Assembly: GCF_007990755.1 (NCBI RefSeq)
Contig: NZ_BJXA01000058.1
Location: forward strand, 1-58,497
Source of the DNA: Nocardia ninae NBRC 108245
GTDB taxonomy: Bacteria > Actinomycetota > Actinomycetes > Mycobacteriales > Mycobacteriaceae
Length of the DNA: 58,497 nucleotides
Direction: 5' to 3'
Below are positions 27,843-37,110 of the stretch, piece after piece (the stretch's first letter is position 1; each line of letters begins with the position of its first letter). The position numbers and the translations under genes are program-made. The notes under the pieces were generated by a model. It made no database searches and was not told where the DNA came from. It saw only the letters and a list, made by a program, of their open reading frames with translations.

Positions 27843-28901
27843 ATGGCGACGATGGGTGCGAAACTAGCGCCTCCGCTGATGGGGCAGGTGTTCGACGGGC
27901 CGTCGGGGTTCACCGGTGTCGAAGCAACCCCGGAGTGGGCGCAGGAAGTCAAGCGACTGGCCCGCGCACAGAACGCGACGATTCTCGCGCACAACTATCA
28001 GTTGCCGGAGATCCAGGACGTGGCCGATCACGTCGGCGACTCGCTGGCACTGTCGCGGATCGCCGCGGCCGCACCCGAGGACACCATCGTGTTCTGTGGC
28101 GTGCACTTCATGGCCGAGACCGCGAAGATCCTCAGCCCCGCCAAGACCGTGCTGATCCCCGATCAGCGGGCAGGCTGCTCGCTTGCGGACTCCATCACCG
28201 CGGACGAATTGCGTTCCTGGAAAGCCGAATTCCCGAACGCGGTGGTGGTGTCGTACGTGAACACCACCGCGGAGGTGAAGGCGCTCACCGACATCTGCTG
28301 CACGTCGTCCAACGCGGTCGACGTGGTCGCCTCGATCGACCCGGACCGCGAGGTGCTGTTCCTGCCGGATCAGTTCCTCGGCGCGCACGTCAAGCGGATC
28401 ACCGGCCGGGAGAACATGCACATCTGGGCAGGCGAGTGCCACGTGCACGCGGGCATCAACGGCGACGAGCTGACCGAGCAGGCGCGCACCCACCCGGACG
28501 CGGATCTGTTCGTGCACCCCGAATGTGGTTGCGCCACTTCGGCGTTGTACCTGGCGGGCGAGGGCGCGTTCCCGGCCGACCGGGTGCACATCCTGTCCAC
28601 CGGCGGCATGATCGACGCGGCCAAGCAGGTGCGCGAACAGCGCGGCCAGGCGACCCAGGTACTGGTCGCCACCGAGGTCGGCATGCTGCACCAGCTGCGT
28701 AAGGCCGCTCCAGGCGTCGACTTCCAGGCCGTGAACGACCGGGCCTCGTGCAAGTACATGAAGATGATCACTCCGGCGGCGCTGCTGCGCTGCCTGGTCG
28801 AGGGCAAGGACGAGGTGCACGTCGACCTGGAAACCGCTGCGCGCGGCCGTAACTCGGTGCAGCGGATGATCGAGATCGGCAATCCGGGCGGTGGTGAATG
28901 A
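27843..28901 (+). CDS. nadA: quinolinate synthase
   Basis: A 352-residue [4Fe-4S] enzyme condensing iminoaspartate with dihydroxyacetone phosphate to quinolinate. Seen: [24 protein letters not shown], the [22 protein letters not shown] segment, the ECHVHAGI segment, [16 protein letters not shown] and a late conserved Cys in [14 protein letters not shown]. Start ATG 27843 has a good GAAGGGAG. First of nadA-nadB-nadC. Its promoter carries the NrtR operator. Confidence 0.96.
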   Translation: MATMGAKLAPPLMGQVFDGPSGFTGVEATPEWAQEVKRLARAQNATILAHNYQLPEIQDVADHVGDSLALSRIAAAAPEDTIVFCGVHFMAETAKILSPAKTVLIPDQRAGCSLADSITADELRSWKAEFPNAVVVSYVNTTAEVKALTDICCTSSNAVDVVASIDPDREVLFLPDQFLGAHVKRITGRENMHIWAGECHVHAGINGDELTEQARTHPDADLFVHPECGCATSALYLAGEGAFPADRVHILSTGGMIDAAKQVREQRGQATQVLVATEVGMLHQLRKAAPGVDFQAVNDRASCKYMKMITPAALLRCLVEGKDEVHVDLETAARGRNSVQRMIEIGNPGGGE

Positions 28902-28950
28902 CGCCGACCCCTGCCGTAACGGCGGTGGTCGGCGAGGAAGGCACGGGCCG

Positions 28951-30558
28951 ATGACTCCGGTGTCGATCGACTGGGAGGCCGAGGCCGATCTGGTGGTGAT
29001 CGGCGGCGGCGTCGCCGGTCTCACGGCGGCGCGCACCGCGTCGCTACGCGGGCTGCGGGTGCTCACCCTCAGCAAGGGCGGTGCCACCGATACGTCGACG
29101 CAGTACGCCCAGGGCGGGATCGCCGTCGTTGCGCCGCATGGTGATTCGGTCGAATCGCATGTGCACGACACGGTCGAGGCCGGTGCCGGGCTGTGCGACG
29201 TCGAGGCCGTGCGATCCATCGTCGAGGGCGGGCAGGCCGCGGTCGCGGCACTGACCGATCTCGGCGCGGTCTTCGATCTCGGCCGGGACGGGCAGATTTC
29301 GCGGACCCGCGAGGGCGGGCACAGCACCCGGCGGATCATCCACGCCGGCGGCGACGCCACCGGCGCGGAGGTGCAGCGTGCGCTGAACGCGGCCGGGCTT
29401 CCGGTGTTGTTCGGCGCGGCGGCCTGCGAGATCCTCCCCGGCCCCGCCGGGGTGCAGGGCGTACTCGCGGTGTCCGACAAGGGTTTCGGGGTCGTGCACG
29501 CGCCCGCGGTGCTGCTGGCGACCGGTGGCCTCGGCCAGCTGTACGCACTCAGCACCAACCCGCCGGGGGCGACCGCCGACGGAGTCGCGCTCGCGCTGTG
29601 GGCGGGTGCGGCGGTGGCGGATCTGGAATTCCTGCAGTTCCATCCGACCGTGCTGTACACGCCGGGTGGACTCGGACGGCGTCCGCTGATCAGTGAGGCC
29701 GTGCGCGGTGAGGGCGGCATTCTGGTCGACTCCGCAGGTGATTCGGTGACCGCCGGGGTTCATCCGCGCGGGGATCTGGCACCTCGGGATGTGGTGTCGC
29801 GGGCCATTGCGGCGCGGATGCGTGCCCTCGGTACCGATCACATCTATCTCGACGCACGGGCGATCGACGGGTTCGCGCAACGGTTTCCGACGATCACCGC
29901 GTCCTGCCTGGCCGCGGGTATCGATCCGGGCATCGATCTGATCCCGGTTGCCCCGGCGGCGCACTATCAGTGCGGCGGTGTGGTGACCGACCCCTACGGT
30001 CGAACGGCGGTCGCCGGTCTGTACGCGGCGGGCGAGGTGGCCCGTACGGGACTGCACGGGGCGAACCGGTTGGCGTCCAACAGTTTGCTCGAAGGTCTCG
30101 TGGTCGGTGAGCGAGTCGGGGCGGCCGCGGCCGAACGGCTCGGAGAGCGAGTCCGCGTTACCGACGTCCGTACCAGGGTTGCCGAACGTGCGGATCGTAA
30201 TGTGCTGCAGCAGTTGATGACCGAGCACGCCTCGGTGGTGCGGGACCGGGCAGGGCTGGACGAGGCGATCAAGCGCATGAAAGATGCGGTGACGCAACGT
30301 GAAACGGTGTCTGCCGCAGTCTCGTTCGACGGTGTTGCGGCGGATGACACGGCAGAGCCGGTAATCGCCGACCGCATAGCCGAAATCGAGGACGCCGCAC
30401 TCACCCTCACGGCGCAAACCCTGCTCCTCGCGGCGGCGGCCCGTACCGAAAGTCGCGGCTGCCATACCCGATCCGATTACCCGGAGTCCGACGACCGGCT
30501 CCGGCGCAGCAGGTCGGTGGTTCTGGACGAACAGGGGCGTCCCCAGCTCGACCGATGA
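28951..30558 (+). CDS. nadB: L-aspartate oxidase
   Basis: A 535-residue FAD enzyme making iminoaspartate for NadA. The dinucleotide fold VVIGGGVAGLTAARTA is at residues ~13-28, followed by STQYAQGGIAVV, EGGHSTRRIIHAGGDATGAEV, FLQFHPTVLY, ARDVVSRAI-type LAPRDVVSRAIA, and the FAD C-terminal GLYAAGEVARTGLHGANRLASNSLLEGLV. The ATG at 28951 has GAGGAAG ~10 bases upstream; a GTG at 28891 overlapping nadA is the alternative. NadB usually acts next to NadA because iminoaspartate is unstable. Confidence 0.95.
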   Translation: MTPVSIDWEAEADLVVIGGGVAGLTAARTASLRGLRVLTLSKGGATDTSTQYAQGGIAVVAPHGDSVESHVHDTVEAGAGLCDVEAVRSIVEGGQAAVAALTDLGAVFDLGRDGQISRTREGGHSTRRIIHAGGDATGAEVQRALNAAGLPVLFGAAACEILPGPAGVQGVLAVSDKGFGVVHAPAVLLATGGLGQLYALSTNPPGATADGVALALWAGAAVADLEFLQFHPTVLYTPGGLGRRPLISEAVRGEGGILVDSAGDSVTAGVHPRGDLAPRDVVSRAIAARMRALGTDHIYLDARAIDGFAQRFPTITASCLAAGIDPGIDLIPVAPAAHYQCGGVVTDPYGRTAVAGLYAAGEVARTGLHGANRLASNSLLEGLVVGERVGAAAAERLGERVRVTDVRTRVAERADRNVLQQLMTEHASVVRDRAGLDEAIKRMKDAVTQRETVSAAVSFDGVAADDTAEPVIADRIAEIEDAALTLTAQTLLLAAAARTESRGCHTRSDYPESDDRLRRSRSVVLDEQGRPQLDR

Positions 30559-30574
30559 CATCCCGGCGTTGAGC

Positions 30575-30609
30575 CGAGTGGCACAGCAGCTTTCGCCCTG
30601 TGCCGCTCG
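30575..30609. terminator. hairpin between nadB and nadC
   Basis: CGAGTGGCACAG (30575-30586) pairs with CTGTGCCGCTCG (30598-30609), 12 bp with one G-T pair and an 11-base loop. No U-run follows. It may be a processing or attenuation element within the nad operon rather than a true terminator, since nadC has its own RBS 45 bp further on. Confidence 0.5.
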
Positions 30610-30654
30610 ACCTCAGTGAAAAGCGTTCGCGCGTGAGTAGTAGAGGAGAGGTTG

Positions 30655-31515
30655 ATGGGTCTGGACAGTGGGTTGGCTCGGGACGAGGTGGTCGCGCTCA
30701 TCCGGACCGCGCTCGATGAGGACCTGCGCTACGGGCCGGATGTCACCACCGCGGCGACGGTGCCCGCCGATGCGGTGGTGAAGGCGTCCGTGGTGTCGCG
30801 GCAGCCGGGAACGGTCGCCGGGCTCGATGTCGGACTGCTGGTGCTGGACGAGGTGATCGGCGCGGGCAAGTACGAGGTCACCGGGCGGGTCGCCGACGGA
30901 ACCCGGGTGACGCCGGGACAATCCGTGCTCACCGTGGTCGCCCCGACCCGCGGGCTCCTCACCGCGGAGCGGACCATGCTGAACCTGGTCTGCCACCTCT
31001 CCGGCATCGCCACCGCCACCGCCGCTTGGGTCGACGAGGTCGCGGGCACGGACTGCAAGATTCGGGACAGCCGCAAGACCCTGCCCGGGCTGCGCGCGTT
31101 GCAGAAGTACGCGGTCCGCGTCGGCGGTGGGGTGAACCACCGCATGGGTCTCGGTGACGCCGCGCTGATCAAGGACAATCACGTGGTCGCGGCGGGTTCG
31201 GTGGTCGAGGCGTTGCGCGCCGTTCGCGCGCTGGCTCCCGATATCGCCTGCGAGGTGGAGGTCGACAGTCTCGAGCAGTTGGATGCCGTGCTGGCTGAGA
31301 ACGTGGAACTCGTGCTGCTGGACAACTTCCCGCTGTGGCAGACCCAGGCCGCCGTGCAACGCCGCAACGCGGCCGCGCCGGCGACAAAACTGGAATCCTC
31401 CGGTGGGCTCGTTCTCGAGGTGGCCGCCGACTACGCCAGGACCGGTGTCGACTACCTCGCTGTCGGTGCACTGACCCACTCGGTCCGCGTGCTCGACCTC
31501 GGCCTCGACATGTAG
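30655..31515 (+). CDS. nadC: nicotinate-nucleotide pyrophosphorylase
   Basis: A 286-residue quinolinate phosphoribosyltransferase converting quinolinate and PRPP to nicotinate mononucleotide. Seen: IRTALDEDLRYGPDVTT, AERTMLNLVCHLSGIAT, DSRKTLPGLRALQKYAVRVGGGVNHRMGL, IKDNHVVAAG, EVEVDSLEQL and LESSGGLVLE. RBS GAGGAGAGG precedes the ATG at 30655. Last gene of the nad block; NrtR regulation from the nadA promoter is likely if the nadB-nadC hairpin is not a full stop. Confidence 0.96.
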   Translation: MGLDSGLARDEVVALIRTALDEDLRYGPDVTTAATVPADAVVKASVVSRQPGTVAGLDVGLLVLDEVIGAGKYEVTGRVADGTRVTPGQSVLTVVAPTRGLLTAERTMLNLVCHLSGIATATAAWVDEVAGTDCKIRDSRKTLPGLRALQKYAVRVGGGVNHRMGLGDAALIKDNHVVAAGSVVEALRAVRALAPDIACEVEVDSLEQLDAVLAENVELVLLDNFPLWQTQAAVQRRNAAAPATKLESSGGLVLEVAADYARTGVDYLAVGALTHSVRVLDLGLDM

Positions 31516-31617
31516 CGGAACGATCTCCGGCGCCGATCAACAGGCGTGTCGTCTCGTCTTCATCGCTTTACCGTTGTTGCGCAACACGATCGCGTGCGCC
31601 CGTGCCACGATGCCGGG

Positions 31618-32619
31618 ATGAACGGCGGGTATCGCGTGGTTGCCGCGTTGCTGTCGATCGTGACAACCCTTGCGCTCTCCTCGGTCGGCGCGCCCTCGGC
31701 GGTGGCCGAACCCGAGTGCGCGGGGGACGTGACGATGCGGCCGATCACTGTCGCCGTCGACGGGGAGCAGTCGCACGGGTGGGCTTACGAGCCGTACCAC
31801 TGCGCGCCCGGCGACCAAGCGCCGCGCAGTCTGATCCTCGCGGTGCACGGGTTCAACGAGAAGGCCGCCGACTATCCGGATGTCATGTCCGCGATCGCGC
31901 GACGCACCGGTGCCGCGTTGCTGACGTTGGACCAGCGCGGCGGAAACAGTGTGTGGAAGACGGGGGAGTGGAATCCGTGGGCCGGTTGGCACGACGTGGT
32001 GGCCACCGCGGAGTGGTACAAGAAGGAGCATCCGTCGGTCGGTAAAACCGTGCTGTGGGGGTGGAGCCAAGGTGGCATGACGAGTGGGTTGGCATTGGCG
32101 CACGGGCCCGCGGGGCTGTTCGACTATTGGGTCAATACCGCGGGGCCCTCGAATACTGTCGACTACTGGAATGTGGGGAACACGCTGGGTCTGCCGCAAA
32201 TCCAGCAGATCGAACGCGATGCCGGTGGTTGCCCACCTTCGGTCTGTCCGCAGGCGTATGCGGATCGCTCCACCGCGGCGCTCGCGGCGAAAATGACCGC
32301 CCAGCGCGTGTTCTTGGTGCACGGCACCGCGGATCCGATTGTCCCGTACCAGCATTCGCTCGATCTGAAGGTCGGGCTCGCAGCGGCGGGGCAGGCGTAT
32401 TCGATGTACACAATCGTCAGCGGTCGCGGACCCGATGGTGCCGTGCTGCCCGGTACGCACTGGATCGGTCCGGTGTGGTTCCAAGGTGCCTGCGTGGTGG
32501 AGCGGGTGCTCACGGATCTGGAGCCGATGGACGGGGCGGCCCGCGAGTACGTCACGGATGTGCTGGCGGATGTGGATACCGCGCCCGCGCCGCCGCCAGG
32601 TGCAACCTGCGCGGGGTGA
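31618..32619 (+). CDS. secreted alpha/beta hydrolase, paralog 1
   Basis: A 333-residue exported protein. The signal peptide ends PSAVAEPEC at residues ~28-33. The hydrolase domain shows the oxyanion strand LILAVHGFNEKA, nucleophile S150 in LWGWSQGGMTSG, Asp in FLVHGTADPIVPY and His in PGTHWIGPVW. Six cysteines (ECAG, YHCAP, GGCPPSVCP, GACVV, ATCAG) suggest disulfides outside the cell. It resembles polyhydroxybutyrate-depolymerase or lipase-like hydrolases, substrate unknown. Two further paralogs follow. ATG 31618 is chosen for the signal peptide. The tail reads DVDTAPAPPPGATCAG and is echoed in the downstream repeats. Confidence 0.85.
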   Translation: MNGGYRVVAALLSIVTTLALSSVGAPSAVAEPECAGDVTMRPITVAVDGEQSHGWAYEPYHCAPGDQAPRSLILAVHGFNEKAADYPDVMSAIARRTGAALLTLDQRGGNSVWKTGEWNPWAGWHDVVATAEWYKKEHPSVGKTVLWGWSQGGMTSGLALAHGPAGLFDYWVNTAGPSNTVDYWNVGNTLGLPQIQQIERDAGGCPPSVCPQAYADRSTAALAAKMTAQRVFLVHGTADPIVPYQHSLDLKVGLAAAGQAYSMYTIVSGRGPDGAVLPGTHWIGPVWFQGACVVERVLTDLEPMDGAAREYVTDVLADVDTAPAPPPGATCAG

Positions 32620-32945
32620 TCTCATGGCCGGTGGGTTGCGGGTACGCGTCACCGGCGTCGGCCTGCGCCTACGCCGCGGGGTGCCACTTGCGGTTTGACC
32701 TGTGGCCGGGTGGGTTGCGGGTACGCGTCACGGGCGTCAGCCCGCGCCCACGCCGCTGGCTGTCACCTGTGGCTCGATCTGATGGCCGGGCGGCTTGCGG
32801 GTGCGCGTCACGGGCGTCGGCCTGCGCCTACGCAGCCGGGTGCAATCTGTGGTTTGACCTGGTGCCGGGTGGGTTGCGGGCATGCGACACCGGCGTATTC
32901 GTCGATGGCCCCGCGCCGCCACCGGGTGCGATATGCGCGGTGTGA
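32615..32945. repeat. degenerate ~80-bp tandem repeat array downstream of hydrolase 1
   Basis: Four units start near 32615, 32692, 32771 and 32851, a period of 77-80 bp. Each has a G(G/C)T..GA(C/T)CTG boundary, a GGCCGGGTGGGTTGCGGGTACGC-like core (shown by GGGTTGCGGGTACGCGTCAC in units 1 and 2) and a GC-rich end. The unit ends (such as CCGGGTGCAATCTGTGGTTTGACC) resemble the gene 1 and gene 2 3' ends. The last unit still encodes VDGPAPPPGAICAV with a TGA. The remaining 200 bp to the next gene show nothing further. Confidence 0.8.
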
Positions 32946-33149
32946 CCTGTCGTCGGCGTCGAACCACGGCGAGTACCGCTCTGCGCGTGCCGCACCTGAG
33001 GCCGCCGTGGCGTATCGGACCGGTGCCGACCTCGCACAGCCACGCCGCCGACCTGTGCTGGTACTCCGAGTGATGTGCCCGACTCTGCGCCGACGGCCAC
33101 CTCGTCTGCCGTTAGCCGAGCATTTGCCATAGCTGGGTACGATGCGGCG

Positions 33150-34151
33150 ATGACTGCTGGCCGTCGCTCCCTTGCGTGGTTGTTGTCGATGGTGACCGTG
33201 TTGGCCGCATCGTGGCTCGCCGCACCATCGGCGTCCGCCGAGCCCGAGTGCGCCGGGGACGTGGCGGTCCAGTCGATCGCCGCGACCGTCGACGGGGAAG
33301 TGGCGACCGGGCGGGTCTATGAGCCGTTCCGGTGTAATCCGGGTGACCTGGCCCCGCGCAGTCTGATCGTCGCGGTGCACGGGTACAGCGAGACGGCGGC
33401 CTCCTATCCCGACGTGATGGCCGGGATCGCCCGGCGTACCGGTGCGGCTCTGGTGACGCTGGATCAGCGCGCCGAGAACAGCGTGTGGAAGCCCGGCGAG
33501 TTCAACCCGTGGGCCGGTTGGCAGGACGCGGTGGCCATCACTCAGCAGTACAAGGCCGAGCATCCGTCGATCGGCAAGACCGTGCTGTGGGGGTGGAGCC
33601 AAGGTGGGATGACGGCCGGGTTGGCGGTGGCGAACGGGCCCGCCGGGTTGTTCGACTACTGGATCGATGCGTTCGCGCCGACGAACATCGTCGACTACTG
33701 GAACCTCACCAGCGCGTTCTTCCCGGCGCAGCGCGCGCAGATCGAACGCGACGCGGGTGGTTGCACGCCGCAGGTGTGCCCGCAGGCCTACACCGACCGT
33801 TCCTTGGTCGCGCTCGCGCCGAAGATCGACGCCCAGCGCACCTTCCTGATCCACGGGATCTTCGATGTGGATGTGCCGTACCAGCATTCGGTCGATCTGA
33901 AGAACGCTTTGATGGCGGCGGGTAAGCCGTATTCGATGTACACGGTGGTCACCGACCGCGGCACCGACGGGAGCATCCAGCCCGGCGTGCACGACGTCGG
34001 ACCCACCTGGCGGCAAGGCATCTGCGTGGTGGAGCGGGTGGCCGAGGGGCTGGAGCCGCTGGATGGCGCGGCGCGCGACTACGTCACCAACGTGCTCGTC
34101 GGTGTCGATACCGCTCCGCCGCCACCCCCGGGTGGCACCTGCGCGCGGTGA
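33150..34151 (+). CDS. secreted alpha/beta hydrolase, paralog 2
   Basis: A 333-residue exported protein, exactly the length of paralog 1 and gaplessly alignable to it. The signal peptide ends APSASAEPEC. The nucleophile is S150 in LWGWSQGGMTAG, the Asp region FLIHGIFDVDVPY, and the His GVHDVGPTW. All six cysteines are conserved. The tail is PPPPPGGTCAR. It differs most from paralog 1 in the signal peptide and the segment after GLFDYW. The ATG at 33150 is chosen for the signal peptide, although a 25-codon open frame precedes it. Confidence 0.86.
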   Translation: MTAGRRSLAWLLSMVTVLAASWLAAPSASAEPECAGDVAVQSIAATVDGEVATGRVYEPFRCNPGDLAPRSLIVAVHGYSETAASYPDVMAGIARRTGAALVTLDQRAENSVWKPGEFNPWAGWQDAVAITQQYKAEHPSIGKTVLWGWSQGGMTAGLAVANGPAGLFDYWIDAFAPTNIVDYWNLTSAFFPAQRAQIERDAGGCTPQVCPQAYTDRSLVALAPKIDAQRTFLIHGIFDVDVPYQHSVDLKNALMAAGKPYSMYTVVTDRGTDGSIQPGVHDVGPTWRQGICVVERVAEGLEPLDGAARDYVTNVLVGVDTAPPPPPGGTCAR

Positions 34152-34245
34152 GCAAGTCATGCGCCCGGCGGATCATCGGAAGCTTTGTCGACGCTGGGTT
34201 TTCGCGACAGCGCGCGATGCAGGTCTGCCCGAGACATCCTCGCCG

Positions 34246-35424
34246 TCAGGCGGTCAGTTCCCGTTGCAGCGGGGTACGGAAACGCGGGATGGCGCGGACG
34301 TCGCCGAACCACTCGGCGGTCCGCGCGACTTCCGCCTCGATCATCGCCGTGGCGTCGGTGCCAACGTCTTCCAGCAGGCGATAGACGATCTCGCCGTCCT
34401 TGCGCTGCGCCCAACCGCCCACGATGCGTCCGTTCCACCAGATGGACGGCCCGATATTGCCGTTGGTGTCGAACAGGGCGGGCGCGTGCGGGCCGAGGTA
34501 CCAGTCGCGGGACTGCCAGCCCATCGGGGTGGGATCGAGCGCGGGCAGCAGTGACGCCCAAGGTTCCGGCGCCGCAACGGGTTCCACGTCGTCGGCGAGC
34601 AGCAAACCCGTTGTGCCGTCCAGATCGACCTCGACCAGATCGAGATCGGTGAGGGCCTTGCGGACTTCGCCGACGCCCCAGCCGGTCCACCATTTGAGGT
34701 CGGTGATCGGGGCCGGTCCGAAGGCGTGTAGCCACTGCCGGAGCAGTTCGGCGCGGGCCTGCTCGATCGGCAGCGACGGAACACCGTGGGGCAGCCAGGA
34801 TTCGATCGGTTCCCAGGTGTACTGGCTGCTCGACCAGCTGCCGTTCGGGCGGCCGCGGACGATGCGGCCTTCGCAGCCGAGCGTCACCAGCACCCAGGTG
34901 GTGATGTTGGTCGGCTTCGAATACGCCTTGTCCGGCGCGGTATTCACCTGCGTGCGCAGCCGGGGCACATCCTTGCTCAGCTGCATGCCGGTAGCGGCGC
35001 CTCTCGCGAGCAGTGCGTCGTGGGTTTCGGCTTCTACCTCGGCGAGCCACCGCTGGACGTCACCGTCGATGACGCCGGCCTGCTCGAGGTACTTCCCGTA
35101 GGTGCGACGCTGCTTGTGCGCCAATGCATCCGCGCACGACGCCTGCAACACCGGGACCAGCTCGATCGGCGCGACGAACATGGTGCGCCGCATGGCGAGC
35201 AGGCGCAGCAGCGTCCGGTCGTCGTAGAGCGCCCGCTCGACGTGCGCCGGGATGGCGGTGTTGCTGCGCGCGCCGACGGACAGGAACACCGTCGCCGGAT
35301 CGGTCGCGTGCAGCACCACCAGCGACCGGACGATCTCGGCGACCTCGTCGGTACGGTTCGCCGCCGCGAGCCGGTGCCGTACCGCCAGCCTGGCCCGCCG
35401 CTCGGCGACATCAATCGAACGCAT
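34246..35424 (-). CDS. winged-helix DNA-binding domain protein (HTH_42 family)
   Basis: A 392-residue protein of the crosslink-repair-associated winged-helix family (HTH_42, AlkX/YcaQ type). Seen: LAVRHRLAA near the start, LHATDPATVFLSVGARS, MRRTMFVAPIELVPVLQA, a C-terminal PMGWQSRDWYLGPH and FDTNGNIGPSIWWNGRIVGGWAQRKDG. Some relatives unhook DNA crosslinks as glycosylases; whether this one is catalytic cannot be told here. It is monocistronic, convergent with hydrolase 2 across 94 bp, and followed on the same strand upstream by an ArsR gene. Confidence 0.85.
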   Translation of the reverse strand: MRSIDVAERRARLAVRHRLAAANRTDEVAEIVRSLVVLHATDPATVFLSVGARSNTAIPAHVERALYDDRTLLRLLAMRRTMFVAPIELVPVLQASCADALAHKQRRTYGKYLEQAGVIDGDVQRWLAEVEAETHDALLARGAATGMQLSKDVPRLRTQVNTAPDKAYSKPTNITTWVLVTLGCEGRIVRGRPNGSWSSSQYTWEPIESWLPHGVPSLPIEQARAELLRQWLHAFGPAPITDLKWWTGWGVGEVRKALTDLDLVEVDLDGTTGLLLADDVEPVAAPEPWASLLPALDPTPMGWQSRDWYLGPHAPALFDTNGNIGPSIWWNGRIVGGWAQRKDGEIVYRLLEDVGTDATAMIEAEVARTAEWFGDVRAIPRFRTPLQRELTA

Positions 35425-35447
35425 AGGCGAATCCTAGCGTTCGGAGG

Positions 35448-35789
35448 TCATTCCGCCGGTTCCCAGGCGCGGACCAGGTCGAGCAGGCCGGGGAAGCGGG
35501 CGTCGAGGTCGTCGATGCGGACCTTGCTGCGGCGCTCGAGGCCGTAGCGCTGCTGTCTGGTCACGCCCGCTTCGCGCAGCACCCGGAAGTGGTGCGTGAG
35601 TGTCGATTTCGGGCGGTCGATGTCGAACCAGCCGCAGGAGCGGTCGGTGTCGGGGGACTCGGTCAGCAGCTTCTGCACCATGGTCAGCCGCAGCGGGTCG
35701 CTGAGTGCGGCGAGCACCTGGTCGAGGCGCAGGTCGGCGCGGTCCGGTTCGGGCAGACGGGTCTCGGGGACTGTGCTGGCCGGTGGCAT
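35448..35789 (-). CDS. ArsR family regulator
   Basis: A 113-residue winged-helix protein: LDQVLAALSDPLRLTMVQKLLTES, then CGWFDIDRPKSTLTHHFRVLREAGVTRQQRYGLERRSKVRI. The helix-turn-helix (KSTLTHHFRVLREAG) and RSKVRI wing are typical. The metal-site ELCVCDL motif is absent, so it is probably not metal-responsive. The ATG at 35789 has GGAG upstream. It is divergent from an MFS exporter with two inverted repeats between, suggesting control of the exporter. Confidence 0.88.
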   Translation of the reverse strand: MPPASTVPETRLPEPDRADLRLDQVLAALSDPLRLTMVQKLLTESPDTDRSCGWFDIDRPKSTLTHHFRVLREAGVTRQQRYGLERRSKVRIDDLDARFPGLLDLVRAWEPAE

Positions 35790-35815
35790 CGGGTCTCCTG
35801 GGGTCGTCGCGCCCT

Positions 35816-35882
35816 GTACGTATTTTATCGTACTAGATGCTAAGTTCGACCGTGATCGTATCGGTACGAGAAAAGTCGAACT
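35816..35882. promoter_or_regulatory. two inverted repeats between arsR and the MFS gene
   Basis: GTACGTATTTTATCGTAC (35816-35833) has 5-bp GTACG/CGTAC arms with AT-rich centre. AGTTCGAC (35843-35850) and GTCGAACT (35875-35882) form perfect 8-bp arms 24 bp apart. Both lie in the 106-bp divergent gap, and the second overlaps the RBS region of the MFS gene. Likely ArsR operators; which repeat binds is unknown. Confidence 0.65.
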
Positions 35883-35895
35883 AGTGGAGGTTGGT

Positions 35896-37110
35896 ATGGC
35901 GACGCTCACGACGCACCGACAGTCGGTGCCTGCGAAGGACGGCCTCGTGTGGTTGGCGGCGTGGCCGGTCATGACGGTGTTCGTGCTGTCGAACGCCGCG
36001 ACGCCGCTGTATGTGGTGTGGCAGCGCGAGCTCGGCTTTTCCGCAGGAACCTTGACGGCGATCTTCGCCAGCTATATCGCCGGGCTACTCGGCGCGCTGC
36101 TGGTCGCCGGGGTGGTGTCGGATCGGATCGGCCGCAAGCCGGTGCTGCTGCCCGCGATCGCGCTGGCGATGGTGGCGTGCGTGCTGTTCGCCACCGCGGG
36201 TTCGGTTGCGGTGCTTGCCGTTGCGCGGCTGCTCACCGGTATTGCGGTGGGTGCGGCGGTGTCCGCCGGGATGGCGGCGGTGACCGATGTGGGCGGGCCG
36301 GGACGCAAACGTACTGCGGCGCTGGCCGCTTCGTCGGCGATGGTGTTGGGTGCCGGGCTCGGACCGCTGCTCGCCGGTGTCTTGTCCGAGACCGTGCCCG
36401 GCCCGACGGTGACCATCTTCGTGGTCGAGATCGCGCTGCTTGCTTCGGCTTTCGTGGTGGTTGCCCGGCTGGAGCTGCCGAAGGGCGCGGGTGGGCGCGG
36501 GCCGTGGCTGCGGATTCCCGCCGTGGCACCGGGCGGACGAACGGCGGTGCTGCTCGGCATCGCGGTATTCGCGCCGGGGATCACGGCGACCTCCTTCGTG
36601 CTCTCGCTGGGACCGTCGCTGCTCGCGCACCTGCTCGGCGCCACCAACCGGGTCGTCGCCGGCGGGCTCGCTTTCGTGATGTTCCTGGGCGCCACCGGCA
36701 TTCAGTTCGCCGCGCGGCGCTTATCGGTGCGCACGATCCTGCTCGGCGGCGCCGTCGCCACTACGGCGAGCATGCTGACGCTGATCCTCTCGCTGCGGCT
36801 GTCGTCGCTCGTACTGTTCGCGGCGGCTGCGGTCCTGGCCGGAGTCGGGCAGGGGTTGGGCCAATTCGGTGGTCTCAGCGCGATCAGCGCGAGCGTGCCC
36901 GCCGATCGGCTCGCCGAGGCGAACGCCGCACAGAATGTCGGCGGATACCTGCCCGCCGCCGCACTGCCGTTGACCGCCGGATTCCTCAGTGACGCAATCG
37001 GTCTGACCGGTGGTGCGACGGTGTTCGGGATCGTGGTGGGAGCGGCGGCGATGGTGGGCGGCGCAGTTGTCGCGGTTCGGTCTGGTGCCGAATCGCCTCG
37101 AGCTGCGTGA
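35896..37110 (+). CDS. MFS transporter
   Basis: A 404-residue permease with twelve hydrophobic segments and the MFS motif A GVVSDRIGRKPVLLPA in the loop between helices 2 and 3. Motif C-like GAGLGPLLAG appears in helix 5. This pattern is typical of drug/H+ antiporters, so efflux is likely; the substrate is unknown. The ATG at 35896 has GGAGG 6-7 bases upstream. It is divergent from an ArsR-type repressor, a common drug-efflux arrangement. Confidence 0.92.
   Translation: MATLTTHRQSVPAKDGLVWLAAWPVMTVFVLSNAATPLYVVWQRELGFSAGTLTAIFASYIAGLLGALLVAGVVSDRIGRKPVLLPAIALAMVACVLFATAGSVAVLAVARLLTGIAVGAAVSAGMAAVTDVGGPGRKRTAALAASSAMVLGAGLGPLLAGVLSETVPGPTVTIFVVEIALLASAFVVVARLELPKGAGGRGPWLRIPAVAPGGRTAVLLGIAVFAPGITATSFVLSLGPSLLAHLLGATNRVVAGGLAFVMFLGATGIQFAARRLSVRTILLGGAVATTASMLTLILSLRLSSLVLFAAAAVLAGVGQGLGQFGGLSAISASVPADRLAEANAAQNVGGYLPAAALPLTAGFLSDAIGLTGGATVFGIVVGAAAMVGGAVVAVRSGAESPRAA

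Noticed and set aside
32615-32945. CRISPR array
   Set aside because: The units are contiguous ~80-bp repeats with no unique spacers and no cas genes nearby.
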